The notes under the pieces were generated by a model that saw only the letters and a list, made by a program, of their open reading frames with translations, was not told the DNA's origin and searched no databases. A DNA stretch of 46,962 nucleotides from Candidatus Minthosoma equi (GTDB lineage Bacteria; Bacteroidota; Bacteroidia; Bacteroidales; Bacteroidaceae). Positions within the stretch are counted from its first letter, which is position 1. The number at the start of each line of letters is the position of its first letter. The stretch is taken from positions 1 through 46,962 of the forward strand of contig JAGHUI010000053.1 of the NCBI GenBank assembly GCA_018064885.1. Reading direction: 5' to 3'. The translations under genes were made by a program, and so were the position numbers. Shown one piece after another: positions 1 to 7,140 of this stretch.

Positions 1-181
1 CGACACCTCATTACTCAACTATCTTGTGCGTAATTCCGTCAGCTTTCTTACATAACTCTTTATGGTAGAACATAGTTTATGACTTTTTATACAAACATTG
101 AGCTAAATATCGACTTTTACACAAACAAACCAGACCATCTGAGACGATGTGAGGCGATTTGAAATGTGGAATTTACAAACT
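1..181. other. Left end of the window, no gene seen
   Basis: AT-rich sequence downstream of the broken zeta-like gene. No supported coding sequence, repeat or terminator is seen. Confidence 0.5.
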
Positions 182-843
182 TTAGTTGACCAATTGCTTT
201 GCCCACTCAGGAATGTCTTCCGTGTATTGCTTGAAGACCTTGCCTTCTGTTGTGCGATAGAGTAAGCGAGGAAGATGGTCTTCGACGGAGTTATCGTAGA
301 TGTAGGCACGATCTACGAAACTGATGGCTTTTAGAGCGTTGAGAAGTGACTTGTAGTAGCGAGATATAATCTTTGAGATTGGAACTTCATGACCACCTTC
401 AAGGAAGCGCTTAGTGATTCTTGCCACATTGATTTCTGGGCTTTCAGTACATACAAAGAAGAAACGGATGAAGAATCCCGCTTCATGCGCCTTGCGAAGG
501 AACTCAATTTTTTCATCAGAAGAGAATACCGTTTCAAACACAAAATCACGTTGTTCTTCAAGGCATTTGTAGCGTAGTTCGGTAGAATACTGCGCTGCCT
601 TCATCACAGCATCTGGCGAATTGACTTTCGTCTTCTTCCTCCTCGTATGGCATAGCTCAAATAAATTTGACTCTGCTCATACTTCGTTCGTCAGTTCCAA
701 TCACCAAACTGCTCTTGAGCTATATTGTCAGGATTGATATACAGACTACCTTCCGACCATTCGTTTGATAAAAGTTGAACTGTCGTGGACGTCTTACCAG
801 AGCCATTAGGTCCAGCAACGACGCAAAGAGTTGGCTTACGCAT
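182..843 (-). pseudogene. Zeta-toxin-like kinase gene, interrupted by a 74-bp insertion
   Basis: The minus strand starts at 843 with a P-loop protein; a Walker A motif, AGPNGSGKT, lies about ten residues in, followed by INPDNIA, as in zeta-toxin/UDP-sugar kinase-like proteins. The frame stops (TGA) at about 691-693, just after QFGDWN. The rest resumes in another frame as SPDAVMKAAQ and FVFETVFSS and runs to 182. Removing positions 620-693 (74 bp, not a multiple of three) would join GDWN to SPDAV, a natural continuation for this family, so the gene looks inactivated by a small insertion. The C-terminal part has an internal GTG/ATG at 607-602, but without the P-loop it could not be a kinase. 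The start overlaps the stop of the upstream small gene, so the two are translationally coupled. Seen directly: the two frames and the stop. Inferred: insertion as the cause. Confidence 0.75.
620..693. repeat. 74-bp palindromic insertion inside the zeta-like gene
   Basis: This segment separates two parts of one protein that read in different frames. Its core is an almost perfect palindrome (arms TCAAAT and ATTTGA), flanked by imperfect inverted arms of about 12 bases (GTATGAGCAGAG against GTATGGCATAGC read from the other strand). Both ends carry GACGAA-type sequence, and short TGAC/GTCA termini are present. No coding capacity is seen. It looks like a REP- or MITE-like palindromic repeat; the exact boundaries may shift by one or two bases. 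Confidence 0.55.
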
Positions 844-1045
844 AGGCACTATCTTTATTCAATGAAGCCTTGAATAGGCGCATCTGCTCAACCATTTCGC
901 TAAACCTACGATCTAACTCTGCCTTTGCCTTTATAGTAGATTGACGCGCATGCTCCTGTACTCCAAGCATGATTGCCTCGAGCATTTCATCAGTTGGTTC
1001 CTCCATGGAGTTCAAGCGATATGAGCGAAGTTCTTCCTTTGACAT
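836..1045 (-). CDS. Small charged protein coupled to the zeta-like gene
   Basis: This is a 69-residue, mainly helical and charged protein, beginning MSKEELRSYRLNSMEEPTD and ending LNKDSAYA. I do not recognise a family. Its stop codon (TAA) overlaps the ATG of the kinase-like gene, the arrangement of a toxin-antitoxin pair or of another coupled two-gene unit. By position it would be the antitoxin or partner of the zeta-like protein, but no DNA-binding fold is evident, so this is inference from context only. An imperfect palindrome at 1053-1074 lies just upstream of the start. With the downstream gene broken, this one may be a remnant. Confidence 0.6.
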   Translation of the reverse strand: MSKEELRSYRLNSMEEPTDEMLEAIMLGVQEHARQSTIKAKAELDRRFSEMVEQMRLFKASLNKDSAYA

Positions 1046-1052
1046 AATAATA

Positions 1053-1074
1053 CAAACAAAATATTATTGGTTTG
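1053..1074. promoter_or_regulatory. Imperfect palindrome, possible operator of the coupled gene pair
   Basis: The sequence opens with CAAACAAAATA and closes with a near-reverse-complement, ATTATTGGTTTG, about 8 bases upstream of the minus-strand start at 1045. This is where an autoregulatory operator of a toxin-antitoxin-like operon would lie. No binding protein is identified. Confidence 0.3.
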
Positions 1075-1151
1075 CAAAACATAAAAAGCCAATAAGATAA
1101 GTAATGCGTTACCCATCTTGTTAGCTTTGTTTGTTGGTATTTGATATACTT

Positions 1152-1288
1152 CTTGAAGTTTAGTACTCCTCTTGCTCCACCCTTGTGCTTGGCGCCTTCC
1201 GCTTCGGCTTCGTTCCTTGACTTCGCACAAGTCGAGCACTGCGCCCCGAAGAGGGATATTGAACACTTGAAGTTCAATATTCCTCTTC
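1152..1288. repeat. Repeat patch with hairpin spanning the DUF2795 stop codon
   Basis: A motif related to CTTGAAGTTCAATATTCCTC occurs at 1266-1287 and, diverged, as a direct repeat at 1152-1173. An inverted copy of its right half lies at 1248-1264. Positions 1248-1264 and 1272-1288 form a 17-base-pair stem with one mismatch and a 7-base loop. The right arm contains the last codons and stop of the DUF2795 gene. The intervening stretch is rich in GCTTCG-like repeats and has no convincing coding sequence. The hairpin could stabilise or end the mRNA, although no U-run follows it on the minus strand. Confidence 0.5.
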
Positions 1289-1495
1289 GTCCCAAAGGAA
1301 GTCTTCCTTAGAAGGGTAGTCTGGCCAGATTTCTTCGATGGATTCATAGATGTCGCCTTCATCTTCAATCTCTTCCAGGTTTTCAATAACCTCAAGTGGA
1401 GCGCCTGAACGTGAGGCGTAGTCAATGAGCTCTTCCTTGGTTGCTGGCCAAGGAGCGTCTTCAAGCTTTGATGCTAATTCGAGTGTCCAGTACAT
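1274..1495 (-). CDS. DUF2795 domain protein
   Basis: This 73-residue acidic protein begins MYWTLELASKLEDAPWPATK and ends in an acidic tail (WDEEEY). It matches what I recall of the small, highly conserved DUF2795 proteins of Bacteroidota, whose role is unknown. The middle section (EELIDYASRSGAPLEVIENL) resembles a short helical domain, and the length is normal for the family. A good promoter lies upstream, partly inside the end of the cobalamin adenosyltransferase gene, so it has its own transcript. The last codons form one arm of a long hairpin at 1248-1288. Confidence 0.85.
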   Translation of the reverse strand: MYWTLELASKLEDAPWPATKEELIDYASRSGAPLEVIENLEEIEDEGDIYESIEEIWPDYPSKEDFLWDEEEY

Positions 1496-1571
1496 GTTAT
1501 TTTGTAAAAGTTATAAGTTATTAGTTATAAGTTTTTTAAGTCTTTGAGGGAAACCCCTCCTTTTTGGGGCG

Positions 1572-1603
1572 CAAAAATAGTACTTATTTTTCTCTTTTCC
1601 AAA
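1572..1603 (-). promoter_or_regulatory. Bacteroidota-type promoter for the DUF2795 gene
   Basis: On the minus strand a -33 element TTTG (1603-1600) is followed after 20 bases by a -7 element TATTTTTG (1579-1572). This matches the Bacteroidota consensus TTTG-N19/20-TAnnTTTG. The leader before the start codon is about 70 bases and contains AT-rich repeats of TTATAA/TAACTT type. Confidence 0.6.
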
Positions 1604-2138
1604 TAATATCTGGTGTTTTTTCGTCTTGATTTAGTTTTCTTGACAATACAAAGAGATAATCGCTGAGTCGATTGACGTAGGCTATGACATTTTCATCCAC
1701 AATGGCTCCTTCTTCAACTAGGCGAAGTATGCAGCGTTCAGCGCGGCGGCATACGGTACGGCATACATGGCACACAGCTGCTGCTCGGCTTCCTCCTGGC
1801 AATATGAAAAGTCGCAATGGCGGAAGTAAGGCATCGAGTGCATCGATATGTTTCTCAATGTCTTCAACCATTTCTGGAGTTATGATGTTGCCTGTGCGCA
1901 CTTCTCGCTGACTGTTGTCTGTGGCAAGATATCCGCCTGCAATGAAAAGCTTGCCTTGCACGTCGGTGAGAAACTCTATGTCGGTTGCGTCTTTGCAATA
2001 GGTTATGAGCAATCCCAATTGTGAGTTGAGCTCATCGAGTGTTCCGTATGATTCGAGACGAGCGCAGCATTTGCTTACTCGCTGGCCTCCTACGAGTGAT
2101 GTCTGACCGTGATCTCCTGTTTTAGTGTAAACTTTCAT
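1584..2138 (-). CDS. ATP:cob(I)alamin adenosyltransferase, PduO type
   Basis: It transfers the adenosyl group of ATP to cob(I)alamin, making coenzyme B12 in the cytoplasm for enzymes such as methylmalonyl-CoA mutase. The 184 residues carry the family signatures: the ATP-binding TKTGD near the N-terminus (5-9), [11 protein letters not shown] (32-42), the RTVCRRAER helix (127-135) and [12 protein letters not shown] (156-167). Length is typical. It follows the methyltransferase-like gene by 9 bases on the same strand and is probably cotranscribed with it. No cobalamin riboswitch is visible upstream. The gene is often named pduO or cobO; I leave the symbol blank because usage varies. Confidence 0.93.
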   Translation of the reverse strand: MKVYTKTGDHGQTSLVGGQRVSKCCARLESYGTLDELNSQLGLLITYCKDATDIEFLTDVQGKLFIAGGYLATDNSQREVRTGNIITPEMVEDIEKHIDALDALLPPLRLFILPGGSRAAAVCHVCRTVCRRAERCILRLVEEGAIVDENVIAYVNRLSDYLFVLSRKLNQDEKTPDIIWKREK

Positions 2139-2147
2139 ATATTGACT

Positions 2148-2582
2148 TTATAGTAGGTAATTTTGCTTTATGCGTTTTGGAGTGAAAAGTATGAGTCCGC
2201 GCTTGCGCATGTCGAATGTTAGAATGCAACGGGAATCGCTGACGGCTTGTTCCCAAAGTTTGCTGTTGGCCCTGTTGATATGCTCTATGATAAGAACTGT
2301 TTCGGGGGTGATAGCCTTCATTGTGTCTCGAAACTCACATGCGGCTTGCTCTCCCTTGCTGTCAATGATGACGATTGGTGAGTTGCGAAAGTGGTTGCGA
2401 ATGCGGAAAAGCTGTTGTTGTGATGGTGTTGTGAGTCCTTGCTCGGAATATGCGTAATAGGGTAGTGATTCGAACAGCACATCGCGCACCAATTCGTAGT
2501 CGCTGGGCGACTGAACTCCAAAGCCGTGGCGGTGGAATGCTCGGGGGATGAGGGTGAACAGTATGGCGAGTGTGCGTTGCAT
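2148..2582 (-). CDS. Shortened class I methyltransferase-like protein
   Basis: The 144-residue protein starts MQRTLAILFTLIPRAFHRHG and contains FGVQSPSDYELVRDV and YYAYSEQ. It ends with VLIIEHIN, LTFDMRKRGLILFTPKR and KQNYLL. From memory, these are the N- and C-terminal parts of a Bacteroidota SAM-dependent methyltransferase-like family of about 230 residues. The central part with the glycine-rich SAM-binding loop is missing and the frame is continuous, so it may not bind SAM. The start at 2582 is chosen because a -7 box lies at 2611-2604, inside the alternative extension to 2666. Function is unknown; the family assignment is moderate. Confidence 0.6.
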   Translation of the reverse strand: MQRTLAILFTLIPRAFHRHGFGVQSPSDYELVRDVLFESLPYYAYSEQGLTTPSQQQLFRIRNHFRNSPIVIIDSKGEQAACEFRDTMKAITPETVLIIEHINRANSKLWEQAVSDSRCILTFDMRKRGLILFTPKRIKQNYLL

Positions 2583-2603
2583 TGATTGATTTTTTTTGAG
2601 TCG

Positions 2604-2611
2604 CAAAATTA
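2604..2611 (-). promoter_or_regulatory. Candidate -7 box for the methyltransferase-like/adenosyltransferase pair
   Basis: TAATTTTG on the minus strand matches TAnnTTTG about 22 bases upstream of the 2582 start. No clear -33 TTTG at the right distance is seen. Confidence 0.4.
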
Positions 2612-2706
2612 AGAAATTGTTTGCAAATAAAGGCTGGTTGTTGGCAGTTTTATTGTTCAAAGACAAAAAAAGCCAGTTTTGCCCATAAAGTTTTGTGGAA
2701 AATCGT

Positions 2707-2714
2707 TAAATTTG
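2707..2714 (+). promoter_or_regulatory. Candidate -7 box for the GH31-GH105-birA-queA run
   Basis: TAAATTTG matches the Bacteroidota -7 consensus 22 bases upstream of the GH31 start. The -33 element is not well defined. It is divergent from the minus-strand box at 2604-2611. Confidence 0.45.
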
Positions 2715-2736
2715 CAAAAACTAAACCTAAAGAAAA

Positions 2737-5070
2737 ATGAATATAAAGAAACTAACTAAGGCTTTTGCGTTTGCAGCTTTTGCTTCATTTGCAACTTCGG
2801 CTTCTGCCCAGCTTACAACAAACAATGGTATTCAGTATCTGCAAGGACAGAGCATTGATTTGAGTGGACAGTTCAGCGATTTCAGTAATATATATTTCTT
2901 TGCTGACAGTCTTGTTAGCTTTGACACAGCAACTGGCAAGGGTGTGCTCAAGTGGAAGCGCGAGCAGTTGATGCCGCGTCAGGCTTTCAACGCAAACACA
3001 TACCTTCATCAGCCTTTGCAGATGCTTGATTTTCCAAATACAGCATACGATAATGATCCAGAATTGCAGTTCAGTATTGAGCCTGTTGATGCCCGCACAG
3101 TTCGTGTGAGAGTATTGACAACGCCCATAGTTCCTAAGGATAACTATGATGATGATCCTATGCTCGTGGGTAAGCCTGCAGACGGCAGCGCACAGTGGAA
3201 GAAGGTGAAGACTGCCGATGGCGTGAAATACACTTCTGCGGAAGGAAGCATTGAGGTGAAGGCTTATCCTTGGCGTATTATTCTGAGAGACAAGAATGGC
3301 AAGGAGCTGACTCACACTCGCACTTGGAACGATAATGACAGCACTCAGGTCAAAGTTCCACCATTCATGTTCATGAAGCGTGGTTCGGATAATAGCCGTG
3401 CCATCAATCCTGTGTTCTCTCTTGCTCCAGGCGAGCGCATCTATGGTTGCGGCGAGAGCTTCACTTCTTTGAATAAGGTTGGACAGAAGGTGAATCTTAC
3501 TGTTGTTGATCCTCAGGGTCCTGAGACTCCAGAGATGTATAAGCCTATTCCTTTCTTCTTCAGCAATAAGGGATATGGAATGTTCATGCATACAGGTGCT
3601 CCTGTAACTTGCGACTTTGGTCAGTCATACATCGGTGCAACAAAGTTGTTCATGGCTGATGAAGAGATGGACTTCTTCATTTTCTTCGGTGAACCAAAAG
3701 ACATCTTGACTGCTTATACAAACATCGTTGGTCGTCCAGAGATGCCGCCATTGTGGTCATTCGGAACATGGCAGAGCCGCATCACATATTTCTCTCAGGA
3801 GGAAGGACTTGGCGTGTGCAAGAAATTGCGTGATTTGAAGATTCCTACAGACGTGATCCACTTCGATACAGGATGGTTTGGCGTTGACTGGCAGTGCGAC
3901 TATCAATTTGCCAAGGATCGTTTCGAAAATCCAACAAAGATGCTTTCACAGATGAAGAAAGACGGATTTCATGTTTGTCTGTGGCAACTGACGTATTTCA
4001 CTCCAAAGAATAAGTATTTCAATGAGATTGTTGACAAGAAGCTTTGCGTGACAAATGGCAAGGGACAGTTGCCTGTAGAGGACGCTGTACTTGATTTTAC
4101 TAATCCTGAAACAGTTAAATGGTATCAGGAGAAGCTTGCAGGATTGCTCAAGCAGGGTGTAGGCGTAATCAAGGCTGACTTCGGTGAGGCTGCTCCATAT
4201 TTCAACGGCGTTTACCATAATGGAAAAACAGGCCTTTATGAGCATAACCTCTATCCTGTGCGTTACAACAAGGCTGCGTATGACATCATCAAGCAGACAA
4301 ACAATGGCGAGGGCATTATCTGGGCTCGTTCAGCATGGGCTGGAAGTCAGCGCTATCCGCTTCATTGGGGTGGTGATGCTGCAACAACAAATACAGGTTT
4401 GGCTGGTGACTTGAAGGGTGGTCTTAGCATAGGTATGAGCGGTTTCTGTTTCTGGAGTAACGATATGGGAGGTTTCGTGACTAAGAGTCCTGAGAACCTC
4501 TACAGAAGATGGCTTCCATACGGATTCTTGACAAGCCATAGCCGTGCTCATGGCGTGGACACAGAGCCATGGTTGTATAATGATGAATTCGTTGACTATT
4601 ATCGTGAGTGTGCTGAGATGAAGTATAAGCTCATGCCATACGTTTATGCTCAGGCAAAGCTTTGTACAGAAAAGGGATGGCCAATGCAGCGTGCATTGCT
4701 GTTGGAATATCCTGACGATCCAGGCGCATGGCAGGTGGAAGATGAATACATGTTCGGCTCACAAATGCTGGTGGCTCCTATGTTGGAAGATGGTACAGGA
4801 CGTAACGTGTATCTTCCAGGCAAGGGCAAATGGATTGACTATCAGACAGGCAAAGTTTATTCTGCAGGATGGCAGTATATAGAGTGTGGTAAGTTGCCAA
4901 TCGTGATGCTTGTTAAGGATGGCAGCGCTATTCCACATGTGCCAGTGGCTCAGTCAACAGACAAGATTGAGTGGGACAAGGTAGAATGGAAGAACTACAA
5001 GGCTGATGCCCAGTCTTGCAAGGGATGGTTCTTCAAGCCAGGTGACACTCAGTGTACTGTACACGAATAA
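2737..5070 (+). CDS. Secreted alpha-xylosidase, GH31
   Basis: This 777-residue glycoside hydrolase family 31 enzyme most resembles the alpha-xylosidase (YicI/XylS) branch, which removes alpha-1,6-xylose from xyloglucan oligosaccharides. A signal peptide of about 24 residues ends ATSASAQ, so it acts in the periplasm or at the surface. An N-terminal beta-sandwich (about 30-320) is followed by the catalytic barrel. The nucleophile is D481 in IKADFGE, a signature of alpha-xylosidases, and the acid/base is D547 in HWGGDA. Further barrel motifs are DVIHFDTGWF and FWSNDMGGF, and C-terminal beta domains finish the protein. It begins a run with GH105 29 bases downstream. Alpha-glucosidase activity cannot be excluded, but KADFGE favours xylose. 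Confidence 0.92.
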   Translation: MNIKKLTKAFAFAAFASFATSASAQLTTNNGIQYLQGQSIDLSGQFSDFSNIYFFADSLVSFDTATGKGVLKWKREQLMPRQAFNANTYLHQPLQMLDFPNTAYDNDPELQFSIEPVDARTVRVRVLTTPIVPKDNYDDDPMLVGKPADGSAQWKKVKTADGVKYTSAEGSIEVKAYPWRIILRDKNGKELTHTRTWNDNDSTQVKVPPFMFMKRGSDNSRAINPVFSLAPGERIYGCGESFTSLNKVGQKVNLTVVDPQGPETPEMYKPIPFFFSNKGYGMFMHTGAPVTCDFGQSYIGATKLFMADEEMDFFIFFGEPKDILTAYTNIVGRPEMPPLWSFGTWQSRITYFSQEEGLGVCKKLRDLKIPTDVIHFDTGWFGVDWQCDYQFAKDRFENPTKMLSQMKKDGFHVCLWQLTYFTPKNKYFNEIVDKKLCVTNGKGQLPVEDAVLDFTNPETVKWYQEKLAGLLKQGVGVIKADFGEAAPYFNGVYHNGKTGLYEHNLYPVRYNKAAYDIIKQTNNGEGIIWARSAWAGSQRYPLHWGGDAATTNTGLAGDLKGGLSIGMSGFCFWSNDMGGFVTKSPENLYRRWLPYGFLTSHSRAHGVDTEPWLYNDEFVDYYRECAEMKYKLMPYVYAQAKLCTEKGWPMQRALLLEYPDDPGAWQVEDEYMFGSQMLVAPMLEDGTGRNVYLPGKGKWIDYQTGKVYSAGWQYIECGKLPIVMLVKDGSAIPHVPVAQSTDKIEWDKVEWKNYKADAQSCKGWFFKPGDTQCTVHE

Positions 5071-5099
5071 CTTGCCACAAAATAAATCATGCTTTATAT

Positions 5100-6371
5100 A
5101 TGAGAAAAGTGACAAAAGCGTTGTTTTTTGCAATGATGGCGATGTTGCCACTATGCATGTTTGCTCAGGAAAATCGTCCATATAAGAATTATAGTGAATG
5201 GATGACGTATTCCGAGATTCAGCGTGTGCCAAAATCATATCTGTTGGATTTCTCGACGAAACCAAAGTGGAGCTATGTGATGGGTATTGAGCTTGAAGCT
5301 ATGCTTGACACATATCTGCGTTATGGCGGAGATAAGATAAAGGATTATTGTCAGGAATATACTGACACGATGATAAATGAGAATGGAGAGATCCGAGGCT
5401 ACAATCTTGAGGATTACAATATTGACAACATTCGCACAGGTCATTTCGTGTCCAGAATGTATCAGATAAATCCTGAGAAGAAGAATCTGATTGCCATGCA
5501 GACCATGATGAAACAGCTGGATCAGCAACCACGAACTGTGAAGGATCATGTGTATTGGCACAAGGCAATATATGCTTATCAGGTTTGGCTGGATGGTATC
5601 TTCATGGGATTGCCTTATCGTTCCTTGACAGCCAGCATGATATACAAGAAAAAGCAGGCAAAGAAGATTTGGGATGATGCTGTAGATCAGATAAGCATCA
5701 CTTACGACCGCACTTACGATCCTGCGACAGGACTTAACCGCCATGCTTATGATGAGAATCGCAATATGTTCTGGGCTGATTCGCAGACAGGTCTCAGTCA
5801 GCATTGCTGGGGACGTGCTCAAGGATGGTATTCCATGGCTCTCATTGAACTTCTTGATGTTATGCCAAAGAACTATAAGCGTCGCGGCGAATTGATAGAG
5901 CTTCTGAGAAAAGATTTGGATGCAGTTATCAAATGGCAAGATAAAGAAACTGGTGTTTGGTATCAGGTAATGGATCAGCCGGGACGAGAAGGTAACTATT
6001 TGGAATCCACATGCTCGGCGATGTTTGCATACGTGATGCTGAAAGCTTATAATAAGGGTTATCTTGGTGAGAAATATCTTGAAGCAGGAAAGAAGGCTTA
6101 CGATGGCATCATTAAGCAGTTTATCCGTGTTGATTCGGACAATACGATATCACTAACCAAATGTTGTTCGGTTGCAGGTCTTGGTCCTGGCATAAGTCCG
6201 CAGGTGCAGGAAGCATTGACTCGTATCAATCCAAAGAATAAGGCGAAAGAAAATACTCGCAGAGATGGTTCCTATGAATACTATCTCAGCGAACCTATCC
6301 GTGATAATGATGCTAAAGGTGTCGGTCCTTTCATTTGGGCATCATTGGAGATGGAACAGTTAAAGAAATAA
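5100..6371 (+). CDS. Secreted unsaturated rhamnogalacturonyl hydrolase, GH105
   Basis: This 423-residue (alpha/alpha)6-barrel enzyme is of the YteR/RhiN type. It removes the unsaturated galacturonic acid that lyases leave on rhamnogalacturonan-I fragments. A signal peptide (MRKVTKALFFAMMAMLPLCM, then FAQ) sends it to the periplasm. The motif HAYDENRNMFWADSQTG followed by CWGRAQGWYSMAL matches the family's catalytic region, whose aspartate hydrates the double bond. The start at 5100 is preferred over an in-frame upstream ATG at 5052, which overlaps GH31 and would bury the signal peptide. It sits 29 bases after GH31 and 4 bases before birA. Saturated and other unsaturated uronide substrates are possible. 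Confidence 0.9.
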   Translation: MRKVTKALFFAMMAMLPLCMFAQENRPYKNYSEWMTYSEIQRVPKSYLLDFSTKPKWSYVMGIELEAMLDTYLRYGGDKIKDYCQEYTDTMINENGEIRGYNLEDYNIDNIRTGHFVSRMYQINPEKKNLIAMQTMMKQLDQQPRTVKDHVYWHKAIYAYQVWLDGIFMGLPYRSLTASMIYKKKQAKKIWDDAVDQISITYDRTYDPATGLNRHAYDENRNMFWADSQTGLSQHCWGRAQGWYSMALIELLDVMPKNYKRRGELIELLRKDLDAVIKWQDKETGVWYQVMDQPGREGNYLESTCSAMFAYVMLKAYNKGYLGEKYLEAGKKAYDGIIKQFIRVDSDNTISLTKCCSVAGLGPGISPQVQEALTRINPKNKAKENTRRDGSYEYYLSEPIRDNDAKGVGPFIWASLEMEQLKK

Positions 6372-6375
6372 GATA

Positions 6376-7140
6376 ATGGAGTGTGTTTCACGCATAAACT
6401 TACCTACGGTTGATTCAACAAGCAATTTCATCAAAGAGATGATTGCCGAGGAGCGTACAGGGGATGTGTCGTCTGCCAGTATGCTGCCAGGAATGACTCT
6501 TGTTGTTGCTGATGATCAGACAAAAGGACGCGGTCAGCAAGGTAATTCATGGGAGACAGAGAAAGGTAAGAACGTAATATTCTCGTTTCTGTGTCATCCT
6601 GACTTTGTACGTCCTTCCAAGCAGTTTCTTCTTTCTCAATGTATTGCGTTGGCAGTGTGTGACACTTTGCTGAAATATGTTGAGGATGTAAAGGTGAAGT
6701 GGCCTAATGACATTTATGTTGGCGACAAGAAAATAAGTGGCACTCTGATTGAATGCGACCTGTTTGGAAAGAACATACGCAATTGCATTGTCGGTACTGG
6801 CATAAATGTGAATCAGGAAGTTTTTGTCAGTGATGCTCCCAATCCTGTGTCACTTAAAAATCTCACGGGTAGGGATTATGACCGTGAAGAAATTCTTGCA
6901 TCTGTAATCACTCGCTTTCAAGAGCTCTATGAGATGCTTCGTGAAGGCAGGGAAGAGGATGTGAGAGAAATGTATATGGAGAAGCTTTACCGTAAGGAAG
7001 GCTTCTTTAAATATAGTGATGTGCGTGGCGAGTTCATGGCAGAAATTGCAAGTATAGAACCTACAGGTCACATGAATTTACGTTTTGATAATGGCAATGT
7101 TGTCCGTTACGAATTCAAGGAGGTGAAGTTTATATTATGA
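6376..7140 (+). CDS. birA: Biotin--[acetyl-CoA-carboxylase] ligase
   Basis: It activates biotin with ATP and attaches it to the lysine of carboxylase carrier domains in the cytoplasm. The 254-residue protein is the short form without the N-terminal helix-turn-helix, so it is an enzyme and not a repressor. Motifs: the biotinyl-AMP loop GRGQQGNSW (51-59; GRGxxGxxW in the family), KWPNDIYVGDKKISG (108-122) with the conserved lysine, and GTGINVNQ. A small C-terminal beta domain follows. The start is only 4 bases after GH105, and the stop overlaps queA by 4 bases, so all are probably cotranscribed, mixing housekeeping and secreted glycan genes. Confidence 0.95.
   Translation: MECVSRINLPTVDSTSNFIKEMIAEERTGDVSSASMLPGMTLVVADDQTKGRGQQGNSWETEKGKNVIFSFLCHPDFVRPSKQFLLSQCIALAVCDTLLKYVEDVKVKWPNDIYVGDKKISGTLIECDLFGKNIRNCIVGTGINVNQEVFVSDAPNPVSLKNLTGRDYDREEILASVITRFQELYEMLREGREEDVREMYMEKLYRKEGFFKYSDVRGEFMAEIASIEPTGHMNLRFDNGNVVRYEFKEVKFIL

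Noticed and set aside
1012-1464. 150-codon minus-strand open frame
   Set aside because: It overlaps the DUF2795 gene in another frame and the repeat patch, and its sequence shows no domain.
2139-2147. Cobalamin riboswitch upstream of the adenosyltransferase
   Set aside because: Only 9 bases separate it from the previous gene, and no B12-box-like sequence was seen further upstream.
2582-2666. Longer N-terminus for the methyltransferase-like gene (start at 2666)
   Set aside because: The -7 promoter box at 2611-2604 lies inside this extension, and the added residues look unlike the family's start.
2785-3591. 268-codon open frame antisense to GH31
   Set aside because: It lies fully inside the GH31 gene and its composition is His/Ile/Ser-rich without any motif; it is a shadow frame.
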